DNA from: Nitrospira sp.
Lineage (GTDB): Bacteria; Nitrospirota; Thermodesulfovibrionia; Thermodesulfovibrionales; SM23-35
NCBI GenBank assembly: GCA_016873615.1
Contig: VGWX01000021.1
Span: forward strand, 1 to 34,365
DNA: 34,365 nucleotides
Direction of reading: 5' to 3'
Shown piece by piece: positions 18,590 through 26,763 of this stretch. How positions within the stretch are numbered: the first letter of the stretch is position 1; every line of letters starts with the position of its first letter. A program made the position numbers and the translations under genes. Below the pieces are notes generated by a model. That model ran no database searches. It saw only the letters and a program-made list of their open reading frames with translations, and was not told the origin of the DNA.

Positions 18590-19555
18590 ATGAAGAAAAT
18601 TATCATATTACCTCTTATGCTGCTCATTTTTTCTTTTCATTCATCAGCATCATATGGATTTGATGGTCCTTTACAGGTAAGAAACCAATTCCCTTTATTC
18701 CTTTATCTCAATATTCCTTATTTAGAGTCAGCATCTGTTGAGAATTCGTTTTCTGCCGGTCTTTCATATTCAAGCCTCAACCTTGTCGAGAGTTCATCTG
18801 AATGGGATATCGGGCTTGATGTGGAGATTACGGAGTTTGATCTCAGGTTCAAAAAAAACATCAGGGATTTTGTTGAACTCGGGATTGAATTGCCGATCCT
18901 CAGTTTCAGTTCAGGTATTATGGATGGCTTTTTAAATACCTATCACGATGCATTCGGCCTTCCTGATTACGGCAGAAGCAACAGACCGGATAATGAGTTC
19001 CTCTATGAAGCGAGAAGAAACGGGGATCTTGTTGTAAAAGGGAGAAACGGGCATATCGGGATTGGCGATATAAGATTAACTTTCAAAAAGCCTCTGCTGA
19101 ACAGGGACCCTGCTATCAGCATTAAAGGTAATATCGAACTGCCGACAGGAGATGCAAAGGCAGGATTTGGGAACGGCAGCATTGATGCAGGGATCTCTGT
19201 GCTGATGGACAAAAAGCTGAGTGAATGCTTTAAATCTTATCTGAATATCGGCGCGGTATTCCCCGGCAATTTGAGAGGGCATGAAGAAATAAACCTCAGG
19301 GAATTTTTTTACGGCGGAGCAGCCATTGAGGCTTCCTTCTGGAAAAACATCAGCCTTATCGGCCAGGTGTTTATCCAGGGATCTCCTTTCCCAAAAACAG
19401 ATATTTCCTCAATCGACAGGGTGGCTGTACTTCTTTCCCTTGGAGGAAGATATTCTTACGGGAATAACAATTTTGAGTTTTCTTTGACTGAGGATCCGAA
19501 CACCTCCGGAGCGCCTGATTTCACTCTGAATTTTTCTTTTAAAAGAATATTTTGA
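18590..19555 (+). CDS. DUF3187-family outer-membrane-like protein
   Basis: A 321-aa exported protein. Residues 1-23 are a signal peptide (KKIIILPLMLLIFSFHSSAS). The mature protein opens with GPLQVRNQFPLFL, the characteristic start of DUF3187 proteins, and consists of alternating hydrophobic/polar strands ending in an aromatic residue (LNFSFKRIF), typical of an outer-membrane beta-barrel. This implies a diderm cell. Function of the family is unknown. The gene appears monocistronic, and no Shine-Dalgarno precedes the ATG. Confidence 0.8.
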   Translation: MKKIIILPLMLLIFSFHSSASYGFDGPLQVRNQFPLFLYLNIPYLESASVENSFSAGLSYSSLNLVESSSEWDIGLDVEITEFDLRFKKNIRDFVELGIELPILSFSSGIMDGFLNTYHDAFGLPDYGRSNRPDNEFLYEARRNGDLVVKGRNGHIGIGDIRLTFKKPLLNRDPAISIKGNIELPTGDAKAGFGNGSIDAGISVLMDKKLSECFKSYLNIGAVFPGNLRGHEEINLREFFYGGAAIEASFWKNISLIGQVFIQGSPFPKTDISSIDRVAVLLSLGGRYSYGNNNFEFSLTEDPNTSGAPDFTLNFSFKRIF

Positions 19556-19562
19556 TCAAAGC

Positions 19563-19592
19563 TTGTCACCCTGTCAGTCTGTAAGCTATTAT
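19563..19592 (+). promoter_or_regulatory. Probable promoter of the dCMP deaminase gene (leaderless layout)
   Basis: TTGTCA (19563-19568), 18-nt spacer, TATTAT (19587-19592), then the ATG at 19600 after 7 nt. Both hexamers match consensus at 5 of 6 positions. Confidence 0.5.
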
Positions 19593-19599
19593 AATGAGC

Positions 19600-20073
19600 A
19601 TGAAAAAAACGAAAAAACTACGCCCTGACTGGGACGAATATTTCATTAATATTGCAAAAGCTGTTGCTGCGAGGGCTACCTGCCTCAGAAGGAAGTATGG
19701 AGTGGTCATCACAAAAGACAATATCATAGTCAGTTCCGGTTATAATGGCGCTGCAGCAGGGATAAAGGACTGCCTTGAAGTCGGCAAATGTACCCGGAAA
19801 GAATTGCAGATACCTCATGGCGAAAGGTACGAACTTTGCCATAGCGTACATGCAGAGGCGAATGCGATCATCCGTGCATCAGTCGATGAATTGAGGGGTG
19901 CAACGATTTATATATCGGGCAGCGATGTCGGACACAGTGAATGTCTCTCTGAACCATGCATGATGTGCAAGCGGATGATCCTGAATGCAAAGATCTCAAA
20001 GGTTGTCTATTCAGACGGGAGCAACGGGTTTGCGGTTATTGATCCAAAGAAATGGCTGAATAAAAGGGTATAG
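19600..20073 (+). CDS. Deoxycytidylate deaminase (ComEB/dCMP deaminase family)
   Basis: A zinc-dependent deaminase of 157 aa that converts dCMP to dUMP for thymidylate synthesis. The zinc site is complete: H84-A-E86 (VHAEANAI) and P119-C120-x-x-C123 (EPCMMC). RPDWDEYFINIAKAVAARATC at the N-terminus is the typical family opening, and the G-Y-N-G (SSGYNGA) substrate loop is present. I chose the second ATG (19600) because the first (19594) lies two codons earlier and overlaps the promoter; either is possible. No Shine-Dalgarno is seen. The neighbours are unrelated. Confidence 0.9.
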   Translation: MKKTKKLRPDWDEYFINIAKAVAARATCLRRKYGVVITKDNIIVSSGYNGAAAGIKDCLEVGKCTRKELQIPHGERYELCHSVHAEANAIIRASVDELRGATIYISGSDVGHSECLSEPCMMCKRMILNAKISKVVYSDGSNGFAVIDPKKWLNKRV

Positions 20074-20080
20074 TCTATTG

Positions 20081-20179
20081 TTGTCATTCTGGCTTGTCCA
20101 GAATCCTTCTTCATTTCGTTGGAACCATAAGGGATTTAGAGACTGTTTAAGAAAGATTTCCGACAAGCGGGAATGACAA
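20081..20179. repeat. Inverted-repeat element, about 99 bp
   Basis: Terminal arms 20081-20111 and 20149-20179 are inverted copies over 31 nt with 6 mismatches, starting TTGTCATTC and ending GAATGACAA. The 37-nt centre has no ORF. The structure is MITE-like. It fills the gap between the dCMP deaminase and epimerase genes. Confidence 0.75.
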
Positions 20180-20226
20180 AATACTTACAGAGTGTTTTGC
20201 CTATTAATTAAGTTAGAGGTGAATTC

Positions 20227-21222
20227 ATGAAAAATGTTTTGGTTACCGGATGTGCAGGGTTCATCGGTTGGAAGGTAGCTGAGAAGCTGCTTGCGGAGAA
20301 TATAAATGTAATCGGCGTAGACAATATGAATGACTACTATGATACGAAACTGAAAGAATGGAGGCTTCAACAGTTAAAAGTTAAAAGTGAAAAGTTAAAA
20401 GCTGAAAAGGATACAGAATTCTTCTTTAAGAAAAGTGACATAGGGAATTTCGACGACATTAAAAAAATATTCTCAAGTCACAAAATCGATGCAGTTATCA
20501 ACCTCGCTGCCCGGGCCGGTGTAAGGGCATCCGTAGAAGATCCGTGGATATATCTTGACACGAATACAAAGGGCACTTTGAATCTTTTGGAATGCTGCAA
20601 GGATTTCGGTGTTAAGAAATTCATTCTGGCATCAACCTCAAGCCTTTACAGTTTCAATGAAATGCCATTCAGGGAGACAGACCGCACAGATACCCCCTTA
20701 GCGCCATATTCAGCCACAAAAAAGGCGGCTGAGGCGCTCTGTTACAGCTACCACTATTTGCACAGCCTCGACATAAGCATACCAAGGTATTTCACTGTTT
20801 ATGGCCCTGCAGGACGGCCTGACATGAGCATTTTCATCTTCATAAAAAATATAGACAACAGCACCACTATAACCGTTTTTGGAGACGGAAAACAGAAAAG
20901 GGATTTTTCCTTTATAGACGATATAGCTGACGGGACTATAAAATGCCTTCAGCCTTTCGGATATGAGATATTCAATCTCGGCAATGACAATTCAGTTGAA
21001 CTCATGTATGTTATAAATCTTATAGAAAATGCCCTCGGCAAAAAAGCTCTCATGAATTTTTCACCACGGCATCCTGCCGATGTTGTTGCGACCTGGGCGC
21101 ATATCGAGAAGTCAAAGGAAAAACTGAACTGGCATCCAAAAACAACTATAGAACAGGGTATTCAGAAAACTGTACAGTGGTACTTCGATAACAGGGAATT
21201 TATCAATACGCTGAAAAGCTAA
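20227..21222 (+). CDS. NAD-dependent sugar epimerase (UDP-glucuronate 4-epimerase-like)
   Basis: Short-chain dehydrogenase/reductase of 331 aa that probably epimerises a UDP-sugar for surface polysaccharide. The NAD loop is G8-C-A-G11-F-I-G14, the catalytic STSS is at 136-139, and Y161-x-x-x-K165 is intact. NDYYDTKLKEWRL and FTVYGPAGRPDMS resemble UDP-glucuronate epimerases, but the substrate is inferred. Residues 49-60 (QLKVKSEKLKAE) are encoded by a heptanucleotide array and fill the loop after EWRL, where relatives have a shorter link. GAGGTG precedes the ATG by 6 nt. No other sugar gene is nearby. Confidence 0.88.
   Translation: MKNVLVTGCAGFIGWKVAEKLLAENINVIGVDNMNDYYDTKLKEWRLQQLKVKSEKLKAEKDTEFFFKKSDIGNFDDIKKIFSSHKIDAVINLAARAGVRASVEDPWIYLDTNTKGTLNLLECCKDFGVKKFILASTSSLYSFNEMPFRETDRTDTPLAPYSATKKAAEALCYSYHYLHSLDISIPRYFTVYGPAGRPDMSIFIFIKNIDNSTTITVFGDGKQKRDFSFIDDIADGTIKCLQPFGYEIFNLGNDNSVELMYVINLIENALGKKALMNFSPRHPADVVATWAHIEKSKEKLNWHPKTTIEQGIQKTVQWYFDNREFINTLKS
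20372..20406. repeat. Heptanucleotide array inside the epimerase gene
   Basis: Five 7-nt units: AGTTAAA, AGTTAAA, AGTGAAA, AGTTAAA, AGCTGAA. Shifted by one they read GTTAAAA, close to the GTTGAGA and GTTGAAA units of dapF and aspS. They encode residues 49-60. Confidence 0.8.
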
Positions 21223-21260
21223 TAGGCCTGTTGCTTTTCGCTCTATCTCCGAAATCCATC

Positions 21261-22814
21261 TTATTTCTCTGTTCTTGCCTTTGCCCTCTGAACCTTCACC
21301 CTTTTGCCTTTCATAATTATGTCATTCACAGACCGTATTACATTATCAGCAAATTCTTTAGGCACTTCAACAAAAGTGAATTTGTCAAAAACATCTATTT
21401 TCCCTATCTTGTGAAATGGGATACCTGATTCTGACGAAATGGATTTTACAATATCAGCCACCTGTATCTTATCTGTCCTGCCGATGGTCATAAATAAACG
21501 GGCAGTTCCGTCTTTTTCAATATCTTCGGGGGGCGTTTCCTTTACCTCGCCAAATGCAGCATAGAGGGCTGCCGCTGCAATATCACCAAATGCATACTCT
21601 TCTGACAATTCCTTACACAGCGATAGATATGCCTCGTGTTTATTTTCTTTAATAATCCCGGAAATGTCCCTTATGACATTCTTTTCTTTTGCCTTAATGA
21701 CATCTTTCTGCGTAGGCAGTTTCTTTTTGTCAATGACTGTTTTCGCAGTCTTTTCTATCAAGCGCAGATGCCTGTATTCCCTTGGATTAACAAGGGTTAT
21801 CGCTATGCCTGACTTTCCGGCCCTACCTGTCCTTCCGATCCTGTGGACATAGCTGTCAGGATTCTGCGGGATGCTGTAATTTATGACATGGGTCACGTCT
21901 TTGATATCAAGCCCGCGGGCAGCAACATCAGTCGCAACAAGGATATCCAGCATACCTGCCTTGAATTTACCCATAACCTCATCCCTTCTTGCCTGAGTAA
22001 AATCACCGTGAAGCGCGCCTGCATTATATCCCATCTGTCCGAGTTTCAGAGAAACCTCATCAACATCCCTCTTTGTATGGCAGAAGACAATGGCAAGCTG
22101 CGGGTCTTCTACATCAAGGAGTTTTGAAAGGGCATTAACTTTATCCGGTTCCCTGACTTCATAAAATATCTGCCTTATCTTCGGGACAATAACATCCTTT
22201 GTATTCGCCCTTATCTTCTCGGGGTTTTTCATATAACGCCTGGCGATATTCATTATAGGCTGAGGTATTGTGGCTGAGAACAAAAGGCCCTGTCTTTCCG
22301 AAGGTATCGCCTTGAGTATCGTCTCCATATCTTCAATAAATCCCATATCAAGCATCTCATCCGCCTCATCAAGGACAACAATTTTTACATCTGCCAGTGA
22401 AAGGGTCTTCCTGTTCAGATGATCTATCACACGTCCCGGTGTGCCGACAATTACATTAACGCCGCGTTGCAATGTCTTTATCTGTCTCTCAATAGATGTG
22501 CCGCCATAAACCGGCAGGACACTGATTTTCTTATGCTTTCCTATTTTATTAATCTCCTGCGCAACCTGGACTGCCAGTTCCCTTGTCGGCTCAAGTATGA
22601 TAGCGAACGGATTCCTGCCCTTCTGACATTTTTCGACGATCGGGATGCCAAATGCAGCAGTCTTTCCTGTGCCGGTCTGCGCCTGTCCTACAATGTCACG
22701 TCCGCTCATTATGAGCGGGATAGCAGAAACCTGAATAGGTGTCGGCTCCTCAAATCCTATTTCTGATATAGACTTCATCGTTTCCCTGCTTAAATTAAAA
22801 TCTTCAAAATTCAT
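21261..22814 (-). CDS. DEAD-box RNA helicase with DbpA-type RNA-binding domain
   Basis: ATP-dependent RNA helicase of 517 aa (DeaD/CsdA-like) for RNA remodelling and ribosome assembly. The Q motif is near residues 22-28, motif I AQTGTGKT at 45-52, motif II DEAD at 149-152, motif III SAT at 180-182, and motif VI HRIGRTGR at 324-331. Residues about 435-510 form a DbpA-like C-terminal RNA-binding domain (RLFMTIGRTDKIQVADIV). AAGGAT precedes the ATG. A terminator-like hairpin lies about 95 nt upstream in what should be its leader, suggesting attenuation. The gene stands alone, divergent from rluB. Confidence 0.93.
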   Translation of the reverse strand: MNFEDFNLSRETMKSISEIGFEEPTPIQVSAIPLIMSGRDIVGQAQTGTGKTAAFGIPIVEKCQKGRNPFAIILEPTRELAVQVAQEINKIGKHKKISVLPVYGGTSIERQIKTLQRGVNVIVGTPGRVIDHLNRKTLSLADVKIVVLDEADEMLDMGFIEDMETILKAIPSERQGLLFSATIPQPIMNIARRYMKNPEKIRANTKDVIVPKIRQIFYEVREPDKVNALSKLLDVEDPQLAIVFCHTKRDVDEVSLKLGQMGYNAGALHGDFTQARRDEVMGKFKAGMLDILVATDVAARGLDIKDVTHVINYSIPQNPDSYVHRIGRTGRAGKSGIAITLVNPREYRHLRLIEKTAKTVIDKKKLPTQKDVIKAKEKNVIRDISGIIKENKHEAYLSLCKELSEEYAFGDIAAAALYAAFGEVKETPPEDIEKDGTARLFMTIGRTDKIQVADIVKSISSESGIPFHKIGKIDVFDKFTFVEVPKEFADNVIRSVNDIIMKGKRVKVQRAKARTEK

Positions 22815-22907
22815 TCTTTTTATCCTTCTTGAGTGTTTTTGCTGTTAGATATAAATCCTCTGAGGGTTTTATTATTAGAATTGTATTGTCTATGCCCTAA
22901 AATAAAA

Positions 22908-22937
22908 AACCCCGAAGCTTCCAAAGCCTTTGGGGTT
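22908..22937 (-). terminator. Terminator-like hairpin in the helicase leader (possible attenuator)
   Basis: Arms 22908-22917 and 22928-22937 (AACCCC core, 10 bp with one G-T) are followed on the minus strand by TTTTTTATTTTA. No minus-strand gene lies between here and divergent rluB, so it either attenuates the helicase mRNA or ends a short RNA. TATAAT (22972-22967 on the minus strand) is just upstream. Confidence 0.6.
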
Positions 22938-23038
22938 CTCGCAACTTAAACTCTAAAAGCTTTTTTATTATACCTTAAAACAACCCTGAATATCACTAAA
23001 GATTATAGGTTTATGATTTTATGTTATTATTTATCTCT

Positions 23039-23779
23039 ATGGAAAAACGAATTCAGAAGATCCTTTCAGAGATGGGAATAACGTCACGGAGGAATGCCGA
23101 GGAAATGATAATCGCAGGCAGGATAACTGTAAATGGTCAGATTGCAACCCTTGGCATGAAGGCAGATCCTGCGAAAGACCATATAAAAGTTGAACGGAAA
23201 CTCCTTATAAAACCTGAGCCAAAGGTTTATCTGCTGTTAAATAAACCGAAAAGTGTTGTGACTTCTCTATACGATCCGGAAGGAAGATCAACTGTGAAAG
23301 ATTTCCTTAAAAAAATAAAATACAGAGTTTATCCGGTTGGAAGGCTCGATTATGATTCTGAAGGACTGCTTTTACTGACAAATGACGGTGATTTTGCAAA
23401 TGCAATCCTGCACCCGTCAAAAAAGATACCGAAGACATATCTCGTTAAGGTTAAGGGGGTTCTTGAGGAAGCAGAAATTGATAAATTAAGGACCGGGGTA
23501 AAGCTTATCGACGGACTTACAGCTCCGGCAAAAGTAAGGAAGATAGGCACAACAGAAAATAATTCGTGGATTGAGATGACAATGCATGAGGGCAGGAAAA
23601 GGCAGATCAGGAGAATGCTCGAAACCATAGGGCATAATGTCCTTAAACTCAAGAGGATTAAAATAAATGGCATTGCATTGGGAAATCTTAAGCCTGGAGA
23701 ATACAGATATTTAAAGCCTGAAGAGATAAGCAAAATAAAAAAGGAACTTCTTTTTATAGATAACAAATCGAAGTTTTGA
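23039..23779 (+). CDS. rluB: RluB/RsuA-type pseudouridine synthase
   Basis: Pseudouridine synthase of 246 aa acting on rRNA, most likely 23S in the RluB manner. Residues 1-60 are an S4 RNA-binding domain (RIQKILSEMGITSRRNAEEM). The catalytic Asp is D104 in GRLDYDSEGLLLLTND. RKRQIRRML near residue 190 is the family's C-terminal motif. I prefer the ATG at 23039 (MEKRIQK); an in-frame ATG at 23021 adds six residues. Neither has a Shine-Dalgarno. RluB, RluE, RluF and RsuA share these motifs, so the exact uridine is not certain. Confidence 0.85.
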   Translation: MEKRIQKILSEMGITSRRNAEEMIIAGRITVNGQIATLGMKADPAKDHIKVERKLLIKPEPKVYLLLNKPKSVVTSLYDPEGRSTVKDFLKKIKYRVYPVGRLDYDSEGLLLLTNDGDFANAILHPSKKIPKTYLVKVKGVLEEAEIDKLRTGVKLIDGLTAPAKVRKIGTTENNSWIEMTMHEGRKRQIRRMLETIGHNVLKLKRIKINGIALGNLKPGEYRYLKPEEISKIKKELLFIDNKSKF

Positions 23780-23797
23780 TATCGAATATATATTCAT

Positions 23798-23877
23798 AAA
23801 AATCTCCCCTCACCCCTCTTTGCCAAAGAGGGGGAGATAAATCCTCCCTTTGGCAAAGGGAGGCAAGGAGGGATTTT
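23798..23877. repeat. Two-hairpin palindromic dispersed element, copy 2
   Basis: Same layout as 10087-10170. It opens AAAAATCTCCCC. Hairpin 1 has arms 23813-23822 and 23824-23833 (CCCCTCTTTG). Hairpin 2 has arms 23843-23852 and 23854-23863 (CCTCCCTTTG). It closes GGAGGGATTTT. It lies between rluB and aspS. Confidence 0.75.
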
Positions 23878-23929
23878 ATAAAAATAAATATTGTCGTTAT
23901 TATGGGATTGTTAATAATTGGGAGGATGC

Positions 23930-25732
23930 ATGGTTCGGGATAGAGGGTGTGGAGAAATAAGAGAATCTGATATGGGAAAAAACCTTACCCTGTGTGGCTG
24001 GGTTTTCAAGCGGCGGGACCACGGTGGTCTCATATTTATAGATCTGCGTGACAGGAGCGGGGTGCTGCAGGTGGTATTCAGTCCTGATGTTTCAGGCAAG
24101 GCACATGAACTCGCGCATGACCTGAGAAGTGAATTCGTAATCTCTGTATCGGGTAAGATAAGAAAAAGACCTGAGGGGACAGAGAATCCAAATATGCCGA
24201 CAGGCGCAGTCGAGATGTATGTAAATAAGCTCGATGTCCTGAATGAATCATCCCCGCTGCCGTTTACTATAGAAGATGCTGCTGATGCATCAGAAATGCT
24301 CAGGCTAAAACACAGGTATCTTGATCTGAGAAGACCCGAGATGCAGAGGAATCTGATCATAAGGCATAAGGTCACTAAGGTCATGAGAGACTATCTCGAT
24401 GAAAAGGGATTTCTTGAGATAGAGACACCCATACTTACAAAATCTACCCCTGAAGGCGCAAGAGACTACCTTGTCCCGAGTCGTTTGAACCCCGGTCATT
24501 TCTATGCGCTCCCGCAATCTCCTCAGATCTTCAAACAGATTTTGATGGTATCAGGCCTTGAAAAATATTTTCAGATCGTGAAGTGCTTCAGGGACGAAGA
24601 CCTCCGTGCCGACAGGCAGCCGGAATTTACACAGGTTGATTTAGAGATGTCTTTTGCCGGCAGAAAAGACGTCATCGGGAATATTGAGAGCATGATAAAA
24701 AGGGTCTTTAAAGACGTTCTCGATACAGAGCTTCAGGTCCCGTTTGAAAGATTGAGTTTTTATGATTCCATGGAAAGGTTCGGCAATGATAAGCCCGACC
24801 TGCGGTTCGGTCTTGAACTCAGGGAAATGGCTGACCTTGCAGAAAAAGGTTCCTTTAAGGTCTTTATTGACGCCCTTCAATCAGGCGGAAGGGTCAAAGC
24901 GATCAATGGAAAAGGCATGGCATCGCTATCGAGGAAAGAGATAGACATGCTTACCGAAGAGGCACAGTCTTTTGGCGCAAAAGGACTCGCATGGATAAAG
25001 GTAAAAAACGGGTTTGAATCACCCATAGCAAAATTTTTCCCTGAGGAAATTCTGAGACAGATGGCTCAAAGGCTTAATGCAGAGGAAGGGGATCTGATGC
25101 TTTTTGTAGCAGATAAGGGAAAGATTGTTCATGATGTATTGAGCAGGATGAGGCTCGAACTTGGCAAGCGGTTGAACCTTATAACCACCGGCTACAGGTT
25201 TGTATGGATTACGGATTTCCCGCTCCTTGAATGGAATGACGAGGAAGGACGGTTTGAGGCAATGCATCATCCGTTCACTTCGCCGATGGACGAAGACATT
25301 GAGAAATTATTTTCTGTTGATCTTTCCGGATCTCAACTTTCAACTTCTAACTTTCAACTTCTAACTTCTATACGGGCAAAGGCATATGATATAGTCCTCA
25401 ATGGTTATGAGATTGGAGGCGGAAGCATCCGTATCCACAGGCGCGATCTCCAGAGGAAGATGTTTGATCTCCTGAGAATATCAGAAGAAGATGCAAGAAT
25501 GAAATTCGGCTTTCTCCTGGATGCCCTTGAATATGGGGCGCCCCCGCATGGAGGAATAGCATTGGGACTCGACAGGCTTGTAATGATCATGGTCGGCGCT
25601 TCATCCATCAGAGACGTGATTGCATTTCCAAAGACACAGAAGGCATTCTGCCTGATGAGCGGCACCCCATCGGTAGTGGAGCCAAAACAACTGCGGGAGC
25701 TGTATATAAAATTGAACTTGCCCGAAGTGTAA
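23930..25732 (+). CDS. aspS: Aspartyl-tRNA synthetase
   Basis: Class II synthetase of 600 aa, bacterial type, charging tRNA-Asp (possibly also tRNA-Asn if a Gat amidotransferase exists elsewhere). The OB-fold anticodon domain ([20 protein letters not shown]) is followed by motif 2, [20 protein letters not shown]. An inserted GAD domain is near residues 310-400, and motif 3 GLDRLVM is at the end. I chose the ATG at 23930, preceded by GGGAGG; the frame is open back to a TTG at 23918 that would put this site inside the gene. Residues 468-481 are encoded by a heptanucleotide array, placed just before [18 protein letters not shown], near the active site. Confidence 0.96.
   Translation: MVRDRGCGEIRESDMGKNLTLCGWVFKRRDHGGLIFIDLRDRSGVLQVVFSPDVSGKAHELAHDLRSEFVISVSGKIRKRPEGTENPNMPTGAVEMYVNKLDVLNESSPLPFTIEDAADASEMLRLKHRYLDLRRPEMQRNLIIRHKVTKVMRDYLDEKGFLEIETPILTKSTPEGARDYLVPSRLNPGHFYALPQSPQIFKQILMVSGLEKYFQIVKCFRDEDLRADRQPEFTQVDLEMSFAGRKDVIGNIESMIKRVFKDVLDTELQVPFERLSFYDSMERFGNDKPDLRFGLELREMADLAEKGSFKVFIDALQSGGRVKAINGKGMASLSRKEIDMLTEEAQSFGAKGLAWIKVKNGFESPIAKFFPEEILRQMAQRLNAEEGDLMLFVADKGKIVHDVLSRMRLELGKRLNLITTGYRFVWITDFPLLEWNDEEGRFEAMHHPFTSPMDEDIEKLFSVDLSGSQLSTSNFQLLTSIRAKAYDIVLNGYEIGGGSIRIHRRDLQRKMFDLLRISEEDARMKFGFLLDALEYGAPPHGGIALGLDRLVMIMVGASSIRDVIAFPKTQKAFCLMSGTPSVVEPKQLRELYIKLNLPEV
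25331..25372. repeat. Heptanucleotide array inside aspS
   Basis: Six 7-nt units: TCTCAAC, TTTCAAC, TTCTAAC, TTTCAAC, TTCTAAC, TTCTATA. The minus strand reads GTTGAAA, GTTAGAA, GTTGAGA, matching the dapF unit. It is 42 nt, exactly 14 codons. Confidence 0.9.
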
Positions 25733-25882
25733 TAATATCTGTAACAATCAAAAAATAATTTCCATTTGAACTATTGTGTCTGTCTGAGAATATAGCAAAC
25801 AAGACTTCTTCATGCAATTTTTAATTTTTTTAACGAATGCCAAAGTGTTTATAATATTCCTGCTTAGTGAGCGCTTATGGCT

Positions 25883-26650
25883 TCAATAAACGATACGTTC
25901 CAGGAAAAGGCCGTTTGGCGGCGCGGTCCGGCCTGCGCGTTTTCTGTCACGTGAATTGAGAATCTCTTTCATCGCATATTTGTGTGTCCTTCCCCTTCCG
26001 ATCTCAGTAAGTGTTCCGACAATATTCCTGACCATATGCCTGAGAAAACCATCCGCCGCTATCCTTATCTTTATAAAATTACCGTTCAAGGCAACGGTCA
26101 TGAAACCAATGCCCTCAAGTCTTTCTATGCTCAATGATAAGATCTCCCTTGCAGGGCTCTGTATGTCGCTGCCTGTTCCCATAAATGAAGAAAAGTCATG
26201 GTTGCCGATCAAGACTTCTGCAGCTTCTTTCATAGTCCTCATATCGAGCTGCTGCGCTACGAGCCATGAATACCTGGAGAGAAATACCGGAGATTTTCTC
26301 TGGTTTGCAATGATATAAAAATAACTCTTTTCAACTGCATCTTTTCTCGGATGAAATGAATCTTCGACCTCTGATGCATCAAGAACTCTAATATCCCCGG
26401 GGAGTAAAGCATTCAGCGCCTTTTTTATCGTTGTAGCGTCGAGGTCTGATCCTGTTCTGAAAGTAGCTGTCTGTCCGAGGGCATGCACACCCGCATCAGT
26501 CCTGCTTGCGCCAACAATCCTCGAATATTCTCCGGTTATTTTTACAATCCTGTCCTCAATAACACCCTGAAGTGTATCCCCCTTTGCCTGCAATTGCCAG
26601 CCGTGATATGCTGTGCCGTCATATTCAAGCAGCAACCTGATTTTCCTCAT
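25883..26650 (-). CDS. truA: tRNA pseudouridine(38-40) synthase
   Basis: TruA of 255 aa from the chosen ATG, modifying uridines 38-40 in the anticodon arm of many tRNAs. The catalytic Asp is D52 in GASRTDAGVHALGQ, and LEYDGTAYHGWQ at 8-19 is the family opening. FLRHMVRNIVGTL near residue 205 is the C-terminal signature. I chose the ATG at 26650 (MRKIRLLLEYDG) to match family starts; in-frame ATGs at 26677 and 26671 add up to nine residues. None has a convincing ribosome-binding site. It is divergent from the next gene, and the two starts are very close. Confidence 0.94.
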   Translation of the reverse strand: MRKIRLLLEYDGTAYHGWQLQAKGDTLQGVIEDRIVKITGEYSRIVGASRTDAGVHALGQTATFRTGSDLDATTIKKALNALLPGDIRVLDASEVEDSFHPRKDAVEKSYFYIIANQRKSPVFLSRYSWLVAQQLDMRTMKEAAEVLIGNHDFSSFMGTGSDIQSPAREILSLSIERLEGIGFMTVALNGNFIKIRIAADGFLRHMVRNIVGTLTEIGRGRTHKYAMKEILNSRDRKRAGRTAPPNGLFLERIVY

Positions 26651-26741
26651 GGTGTAACATATTATCACCATGCTCAATTTCTGGCAAATATGGACAGATG
26701 ATTTATCCTGATCAGGGGTTTTTCTTCACCCCTTCTGATAA

Positions 26742-26760
26742 AATATCCTCAGAGGATATT
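26742..26760 (+). promoter_or_regulatory. Palindrome that includes a Shine-Dalgarno
   Basis: AATATCCTC-A-GAGGATATT is a perfect 9-bp palindrome around one base. Its right arm contains the AGAGGA that would serve the ATG at 26764. It could be an operator or a hairpin hiding the ribosome-binding site. Confidence 0.5.
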
Positions 26761-26763
26761 ATT

